A stretch of DNA of 64,000 nt from Pristionchus mayeri (GCA_036245805.1 BTRK01000001.1:20653087-20717086), one strand, 5' to 3'; shown: positions 51,861 to 63,160, counted from the stretch's first letter. The notes: generated by a model from the letters alone, not told the origin. Made by a program: numbers and translations.

Positions 51861-52879
51861 TGCCCCCCCCCCCACTCTTCTCTTTCCCGACCAAATCCGA
51901 TATGTTTATTTTGCGATTTGTTGGCTGTCCGACTCTCACTACCATCCAATTTCCTGTTGTAAATTGGACGAGACCTGTAGAGCCAATAGTACTCTATCCA
52001 TTTTCTAGGCTCAACAATTAGAGATTCACAAGCACCCTCTATTTGTTCCTCCTTTCGTATCGACAGAAATAAAAGTCAAGCGATTTTTTCAGTAATGAGT
52101 ATATAACCGCGTGATACATTGGGATGTCATTTTACCTCAACCTCGTCCTCTGCATTCTCCTTGTGGCTGATTACATAAGTTCCCACAACTCCTCATGAGT
52201 TACGCTCTTCCTGCTATTGACAATTGCTCTCCCATCTCCTTTAACCTGATACCCACATCATTCGAGAATCAGCCAGTGCTTTCATTTCGCATATTTTCCT
52301 ACTCATTCTCATATGTCGCCTGTTAAGGATTGCTAAAAATTGAGAATCATGTCAAAATGCACACAATTTGCTTGTTTCCTACCTCTGATCAGAGTGAGTG
52401 AATGCTGTCGGTCTGAGAGAAAGTTTACGTGCCATGTCCCTCTGCCATTCCTCCTCTCATCTTTTTCTTCGATGGCTCGAGATACAGTGCCCTTGATTTC
52501 ACCAGTGCTAAGGCCCAAACTTCTCCTTTCTATCTCAAAATTGAGTAGTCTGTGACGCTTCGGATTCAGTGATTTCTGGTCGGGGTGTTCGCTACAACAT
52601 GTACAGAACCACATACGCAATTAATTGTTCGTGTTACTCCTTTTGTAACGTTAATGTGGTGCTTGTTTTATCCTTTGAATTGGTCATCCTCGAGGTGCAA
52701 ATATAACTCTCGTCTCTTCTCGAAACGGTTCATGCACAAATTCGGTACATACTTTTTTCGAAATTACGCATCTAGTTTACTATGCGATTTGAGAACCAAA
52801 TTTTATCGATTGTAAAAGACTTGTAATTAGTACTCGATCCGATGGAAGAACGGAGAGTCTTCACATTCACATATCGCAG
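51861..52879. other. Mostly non-coding; one possible minus-strand exon
   Basis: No clear gene. A minus-strand stretch at about 52409-52535 reads like protein (FEIERRSLGLSTGEIKGTVS, then RAIEEKDERRNG) and could be a further exon of the coiled-coil fragment just upstream on that strand. Runs of 9 C (51864-51872) and 8 G (about 52910) are present. Confidence 0.3.
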
Positions 52880-53280
52880 ATGTAGTACAAAATTGTTGCC
52901 GTTAATTAGGGGGGGGGAATTGGCCACCTTGATGGAGACTTCCTTGTACTTCTTCTCGAGTTCCGCGTACTTCTTATCTTTCTCCTCTGCCTCCGAACGA
53001 ACCTCCAAACAAATCATTCAAAGTGTCTTCTATCTTCTCTCTCACCTTGGCCAATTCGTCCCTCACTGCTCGAATGATGGCGACGTTTCAATAGGATGTT
53101 GCTTGCTCATTCTGTACATAATTTTGTGCTCCATTGATCTGTTCAATTATTCATTGTACATTTTCATCGAACGATCTTCTTTAAAAATTATACTAACCAT
53201 AGCTCCCTCGCTAATCTCTCCTCGATTATTCTCCATGAAACGATTTCCAGACACTACGTTAATAAACCCCTGTGGTTAAG
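52880..53280 (-). CDS. Coiled-coil protein fragment, exon structure unresolved
   Basis: On the minus strand a short open stretch reads VRSEAEEKDKKYAELEKKYK, with Leu/Tyr/Val heptad spacing of a coiled coil. Upstream pieces include AVRDELAK (near 53060) and MENNRGEISEGAM (about 53238-53200, ending at a GTTAGT donor). I could not chain them with consistent phase, so this is either a real small gene with splice sites I misplaced or a decayed one. No family is assigned. Confidence 0.3.
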
Positions 53281-53604
53281 CTGTTTCAAAGATATCCATC
53301 CAGATAGAATTGAGGTGGCAGGTTACATTTCTCTACAAAGAAATATGGGGAAATTCGACAAATTACGTGAAGGAAAGACATGCATTGAATTCCTCTTCAT
53401 CACATTCGATGACTGCGTGGCAACTGTAGTAATAGACACTGTGATACCCAATAAGCACTGATATTATAGAACTTTCGGATTCATTTACTTTATCGGATAA
53501 AAAAAGAGTACAATAGGAAGGGTATAAGGGAGATCGAATCAGTAACAGGTTCAATAGCTGCTGCTCCTCTCTTGCTGATTCTCTTGCAGCTGCAGCCTGA
53601 GCAT

Positions 53605-54094
53605 CTAGATGAGCTGCATCTGCTGCATCCCCAGTCTCTCAAACTGCTCGCTCAGCTGATCTGCTGCTGCAGCTGCTTCGCTCGGCCAGATACGAATGAC
53701 AGGTGGTCTCCCGAAGCTGAAATTGCGAGTTAAGAGGTGATCATGGAAGATTCAGCGTACCTAATGTTGCCTTGAGCAAATTCGATCGCAGCATGGAGAT
53801 CTTGATCTGAGAGCATTTGCATCAATCCGAACTCGCCTAAAAATATGATGTGAATGTGAAATAACACCTTGCTTTCATCATTTTCCAAAAGCTCATAAGC
53901 GTACCGCGATGGAAAAGTTGAAGAGTTGACTGGCCCGTGACTCTCTTAAGGAATTTACGAAGAGAATCAATACAGACTGTCTCGCGGTTAAAGTCGAAAC
54001 TGAAAAGCGTATTTTTATTAGAATTACAAAAATAATTAGCATACCAATGAGTTCTTGCACCGAAGTGAAACTGGAAGCGAATGCGATCCGACAT
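53605..54094 (-). CDS. PB1-like domain protein, 110 residues
   Basis: Four exons on the minus strand: 54094-54045, 53999-53905, 53836-53761 and 53716-53605. All introns are 43-69 bp, GT-AG, phase-consistent. The start codon lies 4 bases after an ATTTCAG acceptor, a likely SL trans-splice site. The protein opens MSDRIRFQFHFGA, continues LRKFLKRVTG and has LMQMLSDQDLHAAIEFAQG. The basic first strand and the SD-x-DL helix start are typical of PB1 (Phox/Bem1p) interaction domains, which pair with other PB1 domains in kinase and autophagy scaffolds. The acidic loop of a type I motif is reduced, so the assignment is by eye. A short Gln/Ala tail (EQFERLGMQQMQLI) follows. No other domain is present. 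Confidence 0.65.
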
Positions 54095-54439
54095 GACGCT
54101 GAAATTAGAATTTTGGGATAAAAAGATGAATACGAGAAAGCTCAGTGAGAATCGTTCATAATAAGACCAGAACCCTTGAGAACTGAGAAATGCTACTGAA
54201 GTGATCAGTCTACCTTGCTCATCCAACAGACCGGATGTGTCCAATCTTCATTGAGATCGGAATCCCCCGTTGTAATCACTTCCTCTAATTACCCTTCCCT
54301 TCTCCAATTAGGCATCTCACTGCACCCTCTGGCAATGCTGGTCCATTTCCGCTTCCGGATGAAGATGTCATTTGAGAATTAACTACATATTTCCGAGTTT
54401 ACACCCCAAAGTTCAAGTAAATAGGTCGTCTAGGAGCCG

Positions 54440-54500
54440 TTTTGTGGAATTGCGGGAACTCAAATATTTTCTCTTCACCATGACTTTTTCCACTCCATCA
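54440..54500. mobile_element. Half copy of the palindromic MITE-like repeat
   Basis: The sequence TGGAATTGCGGGAACTCAAA, then TATTTTCTCTTCACCATGAC and TTTTTCCACTCCATCA, matches the right half of the repeat at 48949-49062. It lies between the PB1-like gene and the next minus-strand gene. Confidence 0.4.
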
Positions 54501-54616
54501 ATTATCTGATCAATGTGTCCATGACAAAAAAAGGAAACAACTCGGTGAACATCCTATTTATTTTGATTCTCAACATCTATCGTTTAGTCTCTCGATCTTC
54601 TCCATCTCGCTGAGTA

Positions 54617-56601
54617 TCATATAGCTCTTGTGATGAATCGACATGAGGAAGCAACGAACTCCTAAAGAGAATCGATTGATTTAAGCTGAAATTGTTTTTA
54701 TTTAATACCGAACTCGACTACGGTAAAATCAAGACGATTAGGGCAAGAGAACTCTCTGAACTTTATATTTAGAAAAAAAATGTGACATGGTTTTCGAATT
54801 ATTGTAAACATTTTTAAAATTAATATATTCGAGATATGATTACCTTGTAACCCTGACCATCTGCTCTGAAAGGAAGAATCCAATTGAACGAGAACATTGA
54901 GGGCTTACTGAGGACAACTCCACAGTGGACGACGATTACGAATAGAATGACGAGTGAGAGAGACTGGAGAAATAATCAATACAGTTTATGAATAGGATCT
55001 CACACTGAGTAGAATTTCGAGAAGAGAACGGATGGAATCCAATTAATCTACGTATTGGGGTGCCCGGAAAGTTCGTATAATGCTTCGGAAAAAAGTCAGT
55101 TCGCGATCAAATGCAGTGATTGCGCAATCTGTTTGTCAACAATGTATTGCATCATTCTGACGTTGAGTAGTGAGAGGATTTAATCAGTCTCCTAGTTGCT
55201 ACATTGATTCTTGTGATGGACTCCCATCTCTACCCCCGAGCAGTTTTACTTCATTACTACCGTCTTGGCCGATCCGTGAAGGAGGCCCACTCTGCCCTGG
55301 CCCAGTCGGAAGGAGCTGACGCCCCCTCCATACCCTTCTGCTATAAATGGTTCTCCCGCTTCAAGAAAGGGGAGTTTGGTCTCGATGATCAACCCCGCTC
55401 TGGACGCCCTCCCTCCCTCGATCAGCCTCTCGTTCTCCGCACACTGAAGCGCAAGCCCATGGCCAGTGTGCGTGAGTTGAAGAAGGATACTGGTACTCCC
55501 AGATCAACGGTGTCCGATATCCTCCATCGATCTGGGAAGAAGCCGAAACTCCCACAAGTGATTCCCCATGACCTCTCCCCCGAACAGGTGAAAAATCGTG
55601 TTCAAGTCTGTCGGGAATTACTCCATCGTAGATCCAATCTTCGATGGGTCAATTCCATCATCGCTACAGATGAGAAGTGGATCACGTACGATAACCCTGT
55701 GAGGAGACTGCAATGGGTGGATGCAGATGAGAAGCCCACGCCCGTCCCGAAGAAGGAAGAGCACGGAAAGAAGGAACTCCTCTGCTTCTTCTTCTCAGTG
55801 CTCGGTCCCATCTACTGGGAGATCCTCGCCCCTGGCACCAGCATCAATGCCGACCTCTTCTCTGAACAACTGCAAGATGTCGCGATCAGAGTCCCTCCCA
55901 GACTCCTAAACCAGGGCAAAATTCTTCTTCTGATGGACAATGCTCGCCCACATCGAGCGAAGATGACCCAGAAGAAAATGGACGAGCTGAAGATCGAGAG
56001 GATTCCCCATCCACCGTATTCCCCGGATCTCTCCCCATGCGACTACCACTGCTTCCGCTCTCTCTCTGACTTCTGCAAAAGAAAGAAGTTCAAGAATCGA
56101 GATGAAGTTGTGAGGGCTTTCGTGAACTGGGCGGTCTCAAAGAAACCCGCATTCTGGAAGAGAGGAATCGAGACCCTGCCCAATCGCTGGAGGGAGGTAG
56201 TGAGAAAGAAGGGGGCATACATTGGTCACTGAGAATTGTAAAGCATTGAATAAAAAATAAAAACAAAAAATTATACGAACTTTCCGGACACCCCAATATT
56301 TCCAGTGGATAATCAAGGATATAACAGAGATGAGAAGAAGGAAAACCACCTCAATCTGAGAGGAAAAAAATAAATTTTTAAAAATCTAGTCAGGCGTACT
56401 CTTATTCCCGCAGTGGAATCACCAATGAACTGGAATATTAAGCGTGTTCATTATTGGGGCAACTATGGCGGATATATATGTGATCATCTGAAAATCGTCC
56501 GACAATATAATATTTTTTTTTAAACTAACCAATATTTTATTGATTTCCTCCTGACTCGGCAACCCTAGAGCACTTAGCAAGATATTGTCGAGGGCGTTCA
56601 T
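54617..56601 (-). CDS. Small multi-pass membrane protein, interrupted by mariner
   Basis: Proposed exons on the minus strand: 56601-56530 (MNALDNILLSALGLPSQEEI), 56487-56431 (MITYISAIVAPIMNTLNIP), 56355-56297 resuming at 55054 (IEVVFLLLISVISLIIHWKY), 54963-54844 (SLSLVILFVIVVHCGVVL, then SKPSMFSFNW), and 54661-54617 (EFVASSCRFITRAI, stop). It gives about 117 residues with three hydrophobic spans. The second exon needs a poor donor (CCA|GTTCAT); the better site nearby leads to a stop. The mariner element (55057-56296) splits the last codon of the third exon, just before a GTAGAT donor, so this copy may be non-functional unless the insertion is spliced around. The family is not recognised. Other frames of the last exon are also open. 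Confidence 0.45.
55057..56296 (+). mobile_element. Complete mariner element, 1,240 bp
   Basis: Terminal inverted repeats of about 27 bp (55057-55083 and 56270-56296) differ at one base and start TTGGGGTG. TA target duplications lie at 55055-55056 and 56297-56298. The single ORF between them is open from end to end. Near-identical termini and an intact ORF indicate a recent arrival. Confidence 0.95.
55204..56232 (+). CDS. Mariner-family transposase, 338-342 residues
   Basis: A DDD-type transposase that cuts and pastes the element by its terminal repeats. The N-terminal half has two helix-turn-helix regions for repeat binding (LHYYRLGRSVKEAHSALAQS; SVRELKKDTGTPRSTVSDIL) joined by the linker DDQPRSGRPPS. 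The catalytic core shows TDEKWITYDN (first Asp), LLMDNARPHRA (second Asp) and YSPDLSPCDYH (third Asp), with 34 residues between the last two, the mariner DD34D signature. Length matches active mariners (about 340). The second Met (55216) is an equally good start. No stop, frameshift or missing catalytic residue is visible, so it may be active. Confidence 0.97.
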   Translation: MILVMDSHLYPRAVLLHYYRLGRSVKEAHSALAQSEGADAPSIPFCYKWFSRFKKGEFGLDDQPRSGRPPSLDQPLVLRTLKRKPMASVRELKKDTGTPRSTVSDILHRSGKKPKLPQVIPHDLSPEQVKNRVQVCRELLHRRSNLRWVNSIIATDEKWITYDNPVRRLQWVDADEKPTPVPKKEEHGKKELLCFFFSVLGPIYWEILAPGTSINADLFSEQLQDVAIRVPPRLLNQGKILLLMDNARPHRAKMTQKKMDELKIERIPHPPYSPDLSPCDYHCFRSLSDFCKRKKFKNRDEVVRAFVNWAVSKKPAFWKRGIETLPNRWREVVRKKGAYIGH

Positions 56602-56826
56602 AGTGGGTGAATAAAAAAACAGAAAACTCGGTAGCATTTATACATAGAAGGAGGAAGAAATGACGATTGTTCAGAAAGAAATTCAACACGAGAATCCCAT
56701 CATTGTGACTAATATTCCACTTCATGCAGAATACTCATGTGTGATTATTGTTGGCATTAAAAAATTCACAATAATGTACTCAAGAATGCACTACTGAAGA
56801 GCTATTACATCCCATTTCCTGTTTCA

Positions 56827-57465
56827 TTATTCCACAAAACACCATAATTTCAAAGAATAGTTTATTACGAAAAACACTGCGAAAGGGAGTCTCTCACAGG
56901 GGCTCACACGCGTCCATCTCCCTTGCAGCAGAGAATCTTTTTCCCAGTTGTGCACTTCCTGTAGATAAAATATTACATGTTAAGTTTTCTAACTGAAGAG
57001 AGACAGGACAGTGAGCGAATCATATCATATTTCATATTTCTATCATATTTATCCTGCACAATGGTCGAATCAACTTGTACATAATTACTGTGAATGAAAT
57101 GTTTGCGTGCCTTTGTACAAATGTCAAGTAAACGAGTAGTCGTGCTGATGCCACTCTTCCTTCTCCCACTCACACTCCGAATGGGTAGCTCATCCCGAAG
57201 ATGGTCTGCTCCTTACTCCTCTGCTTCTCGATCTCTCCTTCCTTGCACAATCCCGCACTACAGAAGGGAGCTCCCGATCCACGCCATATGCATGACTGAG
57301 AGAGGAGAGGAGATCAAAGAACACTGATGATACCTCATCAGTGGAGAGGACAAAGGAGAAAATGGAGAGTTCAAGAAGGAAGATGAGGACTGAAAGAAGT
57401 AGTGGTAAAAGATAAATGAACGACGAGTACCTTTCTTCATGGTGGAGATGGTTCTCGAGTGGCAA
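56827..57465 (-). CDS. Possible small secreted or membrane protein, 2 exons
   Basis: The first exon starts at ATG 57465 and carries a strong hydrophobic stretch (FIYLLPLLLSVLIFLLELSI) followed by STDEVSSVFFDLL and a basic segment. A good donor (GGA|GTAAGG) leads to an exon opening at 56958 after CTACAG. In that phase it reads EVHNWEKDSLLQGRW to a stop at 56827. Two other frames of the last exon are also open, one with Cys-Cys (TTGKKILCCKGDGRV), one with a Gly-Lys-Arg site (SAQLGKRFSAAREMD). I cannot decide between them, so product and function are unknown. Confidence 0.35.
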
Positions 57466-57833
57466 TGATACTACAATTTACGAATCAATTGTGGCTTTGT
57501 GTAAACATTCCTTCGATTGCTTGTGCTGACATGACTACGCAATGCAAGAAAAGCAATTCAGTTCAATCATTCGTGAGACATAACCAGTGTTGAACTTGAT
57601 TAGACTAACACGTTCGATCACCTTTTCAAAAAATGAGATCTTTTGAATGAAGCACTAGTGGCGAGTGTCAATGAGCATGAGATTCTTTGTGAATGAGTGA
57701 TATTCGCAGCATATTTTTCATTGAGGGTCATCCATCTTTGATTAAAATCGATTTATCTGATGGTTTGAAATGATAAAAAAAACAAACGCATAGTTCGTGG
57801 TAAATATCGAGATAAATATCTTGTATTTCTGAT

Positions 57834-60552
57834 TCAAAGGCCAAAATCGAGGAAATCGTCGATCTCCTTGTACTTGTCTTCTTCGAGATCTTCGAGAAAA
57901 GCGAGGAGAGCTGGCCTGCAAATCAAATTGGTCAATGTTCATCTCGGTCTTTTTTCATGATGATCTAGGATGAACGTGGGTGTTTTGATGCAATTCATTG
58001 CCGATCTTTTCGTATGTATCACTCACTTGATCTTCTCCTCGAGGGAGGCATCTTTCTGAACCACTGAATTGATCATTGTTGTCATCAACTGCGCATCTCT
58101 TGTGTACGTCTGCAACGATTCTTGTTATTTCAATCTTAGACCCTAGCTTCCATAGATACGCCAACTCTGTATATTATGAGTTCTCCTTTCTTCTTCACAT
58201 ACCTTAAACATCTTCTTCATCTTGGTCTCTAATTTATGTTTCTGCATTCGGTTCAAGTTGTTGATTTTCGTTTCTCGTTCCTCCATACTCTTCGAAAGCT
58301 CTTCACTTGAGCTAGCTGTTTGAAGGGAAGCTGTAAAACAGTTTTTTTAGCGACTACGAATTTCCAAAATGTTTTTACTTAACTTTTGCTCAAGTATCAC
58401 GGAAGTGCTATGCTGGAATGAAATACTCACGGTAGAGATGGACGGATGAAATGAGATCATGTTGGAATTCCTTCATCTCTCTGGTCGCATTCGTCATAAG
58501 CGGGCATCTTTCTCTCTTCTCTTCTCCCTTACTTCCCTCGAGAGGAGATTGGGAAGTAGGGGAGGAAGGAGAGATGGAAGCGACCATCGGAGGAAGAGGA
58601 GGAGGAGGATTGGGCTTTTCCCGAGGAGGAGAATCGTACAAAGAGATTACCGGCTCCTGAACTTTCTATATTAGGGGTCATAAATAGTTCAACTTATCAC
58701 TGACCGTAATCGTTTCGAAAGTCGCGGTCGGTTCGGCCATTTCTGTCTGTTGGATTTCGACGGGAAGAGAAGAAGTAGATCCCTCCAAATCCACGTCAGA
58801 TGGAAGACAGATGCTGTCACTGGAAAATATTCTTCTGAGGGAATACTGATCATGATCTCCTATTGTGGTCTATTACATATTTATGATTATTCAGAGTGCT
58901 CTAATAAAAAATTCGCGACAAGTGATCCAATCAGAAAAAGAAGAAGAGAAGTGGTACCTGTGTTGGTCAGCTGAAGATTCGGGAGTAGAGATGATAGAGG
59001 AAAGGATGGGTTTGATGATGATTGGTGCAGCAGGAGGAGAAGTCAATGCAATGGGAGAAGAAGCACGCGAGAAGGGACGGACTTCTGAAGGCATTTTATT
59101 TAAATTAATCCCTTTCAAATAATGAAAATAGTAAAAGTGCTCTTGTAATATGCTCACCTTTGTCGTTTTTCTTCTTGGGCGGTGGAGTATCATCTCCATC
59201 ACTGAGACTATTCGATCTGCTTCTTTCCCATTTACTTCTCCCCACTTCAATTCTGCTCTCGGATTGAGGATTGAATCTCTTCGATTTATTCACCTGGAAA
59301 ACAGATGATCAAAAATAATAACATTTTGAAAAATTTTGAAATGTTGTGTTTACCTTCTTCTCCTTCTTCTTCTCTTCTCTTTTTTCTTCCCTCGATCTCG
59401 ATCTTCTTCTCTCGCTTTCTCTTGAAGAAGATCTCACAGAACGAGAACGAGATCTGAAACTGACGATATTTGTTGATAATTTTGAACACCCATACCGACT
59501 ATCCTTTAACGTTTTCCAATTCGAATAATTTTGCACCATTTCCTTTCATGATCACACTTCTTCAATATCATCTTCAATATAACCACACCATAATCCGTTA
59601 TCCTTACCGTGAACTGTCAGACTCGTCCGAACTTCTGCTTCTCGATCTTCTATCGGATTCAGATTCACTTCTCGATCGACGATCTTCCACTTCAGAATAT
59701 CGACGTTTACGATTATCCCTGCAATATTTTCATGATTCGTTTGTTATAATGGAAAGGGAAAGTGCGATGCCGGTTTATGCAACCTTTATGAGAACGTACT
59801 GTTTGTGATGGTTGCTGTGGAATCCTCGACCGCGTCCGGAACTCCCCCTCGGGAGAAGTCCTGCAATGTTGAAATTATAATCGGGGCTGATTTTCCTCGA
59901 TATTCATTGAATCATTGCTGGAATGCGAATAGGTTGCAAGAAAGGAACTAACCATTCTGTTGCTGGTGAGCGATGTATCGACGGATATCACGGAACCAAG
60001 TGACTTCACAACGACAACACAGAATATCCTCGTATCGATACCTGAATGGGCAATACAAATTGCACAGTCAGCAATACATTGACTATCCTATTCCATCCTA
60101 TAACTGCAAAACTCACTTGTTGTATGCTTTCTTCGCCTCTTCCTTCGTTTCGAATCTAATGGCGACAAAGAGAGATTCTCTCTCGTAGTTCACTTTCTTA
60201 TACTCGATGGAGCATCGACCGATGTGGTCGTCGAAGAAATCCCTGAAAGGATTATCTATCTTATTAGTATCCGGCAACGAATTATGATGAATCGATCGTG
60301 TTGAAAATCCTCTGAGGTAGAAATTCCATCGATTAATCTAACTTTCACTCACATTATTTCATCAGCGTCGAGATTTGAAGGAAGTCCCCGAATGAAAATT
60401 GAGTGTCTCGACTCAGGGACGTCATCTTGATTGATTTTGACGTATCCTCCACTACGGTGTCCGTTACCGTATGCTCCTCGATTACCGTATCCTCCACGGA
60501 ATCCGCCGTTTCCGCGACGATCATCACCTCTGTTGATGTTGCGATCACTCAT
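57834..60552 (-). CDS. RRM and RS-domain RNA-binding protein, 527 residues, 13 exons
   Basis: Minus-strand exons: 60552-60353, 60242-60117, 60041-59953, 59860-59800, 59718-59608, 59453-59354, 59293-59158, 59084-58958, 58819-58705, 58656-58431, 58330-58203, 58109-58027 and 57915-57834. All are GT-AG and the phases close exactly (1,584 bases). Residues 1-45 are Arg/Gly-rich (RGGYGNRGAYGNG). An RRM follows (about 48-125) with RNP2-like SIFIRGLP and RNP1-like ESLFVAIRF. About 155-275 is Arg/Ser-rich (RRSRSESESDRRSRSRS), then a Pro-rich segment (PPREKPNPPPPLPP, about 360) and a charged, helical C-terminus ending DDFLDFGL. This suggests a nuclear splicing or RNA-processing factor. I do not recognise a named orthologue. 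The start follows an ATTTTAG acceptor by 6 bases, likely trans-spliced. Confidence 0.85.
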
Positions 60553-61521
60553 TTTGATCTAAAATATTAGTTGATCGATACGGTAGTGCAAGAGATGAGC
60601 CACAAAAAGTAACGGTTACTATTCATAGTCCTCCAATATCACATTTTGAAATTATGTAATAGCTGAGATTCTCGGCACTGATATCAAAGGTCCAGGTTAA
60701 ATTTGATCTCAGATGGTGCAATAGTGAATCACTGGTGGTTATGCGCGGCTACATAATGTCCCAGATAGAACCGGATGGACAAATTTTGCTTGAGTGCGCT
60801 TTTTTATGACAATCGACAAAATTTCGGAAAATATATCACTCGTACGTCAAAAGAAGAGGAGTGTGTATACTATGCACTGCATAGAGGTATAATTTTGAAA
60901 TGCTGAGAACAAGTATTATCAGCAAACAGAGAGGAGGGCGAGAGAAGATGGAGAGATGACTAGACAAGGGGAGTGAATGAGGAAATATGATGAGTGAGTA
61001 ATGATGGAGTAATTACGCCCATTCTCATCGGAGTCTTCCGATGAAGTGGCTGAGGATGTCGACTACACCGGAGGACCCTTGGGCAGCCCTCGAAGTGGTC
61101 GCCCATCCAGTCTAAGGTTGGAACACGAAAAAAGATTCCTCTGGCTGATTCCCTTTATTAGTTGTTGATGGAATTATGTAGAATAATCGAATACGCTGAA
61201 ATCAACAAAGAGAGAGCATTATTAGTAGTTATCGAATGGAACTACTGCTTTGTCGAGTAGGAGATATCGAATAGCCATGATATCTTCTCGAGATCAGGTC
61301 ACAGTGAAGCATCGATATTTCGACAGAAAAAAGCGTAATGCATTACAACTACATAGAATATCATTGGTTAGTTCAAGTGTGGCAGCTGTGCAAAAAGTGA
61401 AAAAGAGAAAACATTTATCAGATACAACGGATGCGTTTCCCAGTTGAGAACCCAGAAGGCGATGGTGAGTCACGGAAGAGAATTGGACACGCAAACTGCC
61501 CTCAAAAGTTATGCTTTCAAT
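60553..61521. other. Intergenic, with one coding-like stretch at 61022-61166
   Basis: Most of this is AT-rich without ORFs. On the plus strand 61022-61166 reads SSESSDEVAEDVDYTGGPLG, then SPRSGRPSSLRLEHEKRFLW, and stops at TGA. It has acidic-Ser protein character but no start, no acceptor and no partner exon, so I cannot call it a gene. A minus-strand frame at 61294-61494 is also open, without support. Confidence 0.3.
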
Positions 61522-62565
61522 CTATTTTTCCAAATTTCTCCGATGCAGAAAGATCTGCAAGATATCACAACTCTCGAATTTATCTTTTTCCTTCTGAATT
61601 CGTATCAACTTTTCATAATCCGATCGAAGAAGAGACTTTTCTCTCACCTCGTAATTCCACTTGATTTCTTCACTGCTTCGGGATTTCATTGTTTGTAGCA
61701 GCTCTCCTTCCTCACCCACTTTATGTGATAGATCTCCAAGGCGTAGAAGACGAGCTGGAGTTTGCAAGCTGTTGATTATTCACTCTTGAGGATTAGGATG
61801 AATTAGATAGTCCCAAACATTTTTACCAAGAGGAATCAGGTTCAACTTCAAATTTTAAGCAAAAGTGAATAAGGAGTGAATCTATGGAATAATAGTAATA
61901 TTTTAGGCAATGGTTTCGTTGAGAACATACGTGCGACTCATTATTTTTATGACGATTAGTTTCCTTCTCTTGTTGTCCATTATTGAAATAAGATGAGGAA
62001 GTTTAGATTCCTGAAATTTAAATAGGATGATTTTATTAAATGAGAAACAGAAGTTAAAAAATTGGGCTAGAGGCATTGTGAATGCGACAAATAGGGGTGT
62101 AATTCAGATTGGAGAATAATGAGAGAAAGGGGAGAGTAGAAATGGGATGTTTCTCTATTCAAGTAAGGGAAGAGAGAGTGGAGAAGGGAAGAAGAGGGAG
62201 AACACACGAGGAAAGAGCTGGCCATGGTGAAGAGAAGAAAGGAACTTCGGGAATAAATCATAAGACACTCAGGGAGGTCGTTCTCCCCTCAGTACTACCT
62301 TCTCCCGTCTCTGAGCAAGTACGAAATGAGAGGGCAGAAGGAAAGAGAAAATGGTGACTGACTGAAGAATGCTGATTTCGAATGAGTCTTGCACAAGTTT
62401 AGTGATCAAGATTCTATTTATTGTATTGACTTCCGTGAGTGAAAAAAGCAGAGACTCGGAAAGAGATGGGGACGAGATTGTGAGTGGAGTAGAAAAAGGT
62501 GGGGGGTAAAAAGGACTCGGGTGGAGAATTACCTCGATTGATCTCAATGAAAGGAATGGTAGCAT
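61522..62565 (-). CDS. Protein of unknown function, 101 residues (119 if one intron is kept)
   Basis: Minus-strand exons: 62565-62533 (MLPFLSLRSIE), 62010-61931 (ESKLPHLISIMDNKRRKLIV), 61768-61648 (LQTPARLLRLGDLSHKVGEE) and 61593-61522 (KEKDKFESCDILQIF, stop). Phases agree at every junction. The start codon lies 16 bases after a TTCTGCAG acceptor. The 54-base stretch 61647-61594 has GT-AG ends but is also open and divisible by three, so it may be kept or removed. The second half is charged and probably helical. The longest intron (62532-62011) contains GA-rich sequence. I recognise no domain. Confidence 0.6.
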
Positions 62566-63153
62566 CTGGTCTGTTTGAGGGACAGCTGCAGAAAAATATA
62601 AGCAATGCGTCCCCACTCATAAGAATAGTAGGGTTATTTATTGGATGCGTCAACACATGCATGGTTATAGAACAGTCATGGAAATCCACAAAAGAGAAAA
62701 CGGAGATCGCTTATGAATAGAGAAGACTTCCGCACGTAACGAATGCTTGCAATGGATGTAATTTTCTATTTTTCAATGGATTTGGGAATGTCTAGTGGAA
62801 TTGGCCAACAATATAATTCTACATTGAACGAAACGAGAAGAGGATACGGCTAATGGGATCGCTCGAATTTTAGATGTAGAAAGAGAGAATCCTAGTTCTA
62901 AATTTCCAGGTACTAAACAAGAAGCAATTACATCTTTTTCGTGCGTTTCCCTGAGAGTTTTTCAATAAATGATTGTGATTCAAACTATATTATCCAAGTA
63001 CGTGCGAACTATCCAGTCAGAGTTCAACTCTCCTCCTCTCTCCTCTCTCATTGTCCTCCTCTCTGGAGTCAAATGAGGAGACTCTCCTCTCTCTCATCTC
63101 TGATCACATACTTTGACTAGCCTTTCCTCAATGCTAATTGATCCATTCTCGCC
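62566..63153. other. Intergenic, with a pyrimidine-rich tract before the sperm protein gene
   Basis: No gene is seen from 62700 to 63153. At 63028-63104 there is a dense CTCCTCTCTC-type tract on the plus strand, directly upstream of the sperm protein promoter. Confidence 0.5.
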
Positions 63154-63160
63154 TATAAAA
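63154..63160 (+). promoter_or_regulatory. TATA box of the sperm protein gene
   Basis: TATAAAA lies 41 bases before the ATG, leaving room for a very short 5' UTR. No AG acceptor of splice type lies between them, so this transcript probably starts locally without a long leader. Confidence 0.7.

Noticed and set aside
51636..51945. Minus-strand ORFs opposite the terminal exons
   Set aside because: They shadow the plus-strand exon at 51738-51860, and their composition and lack of splice signals give no support.
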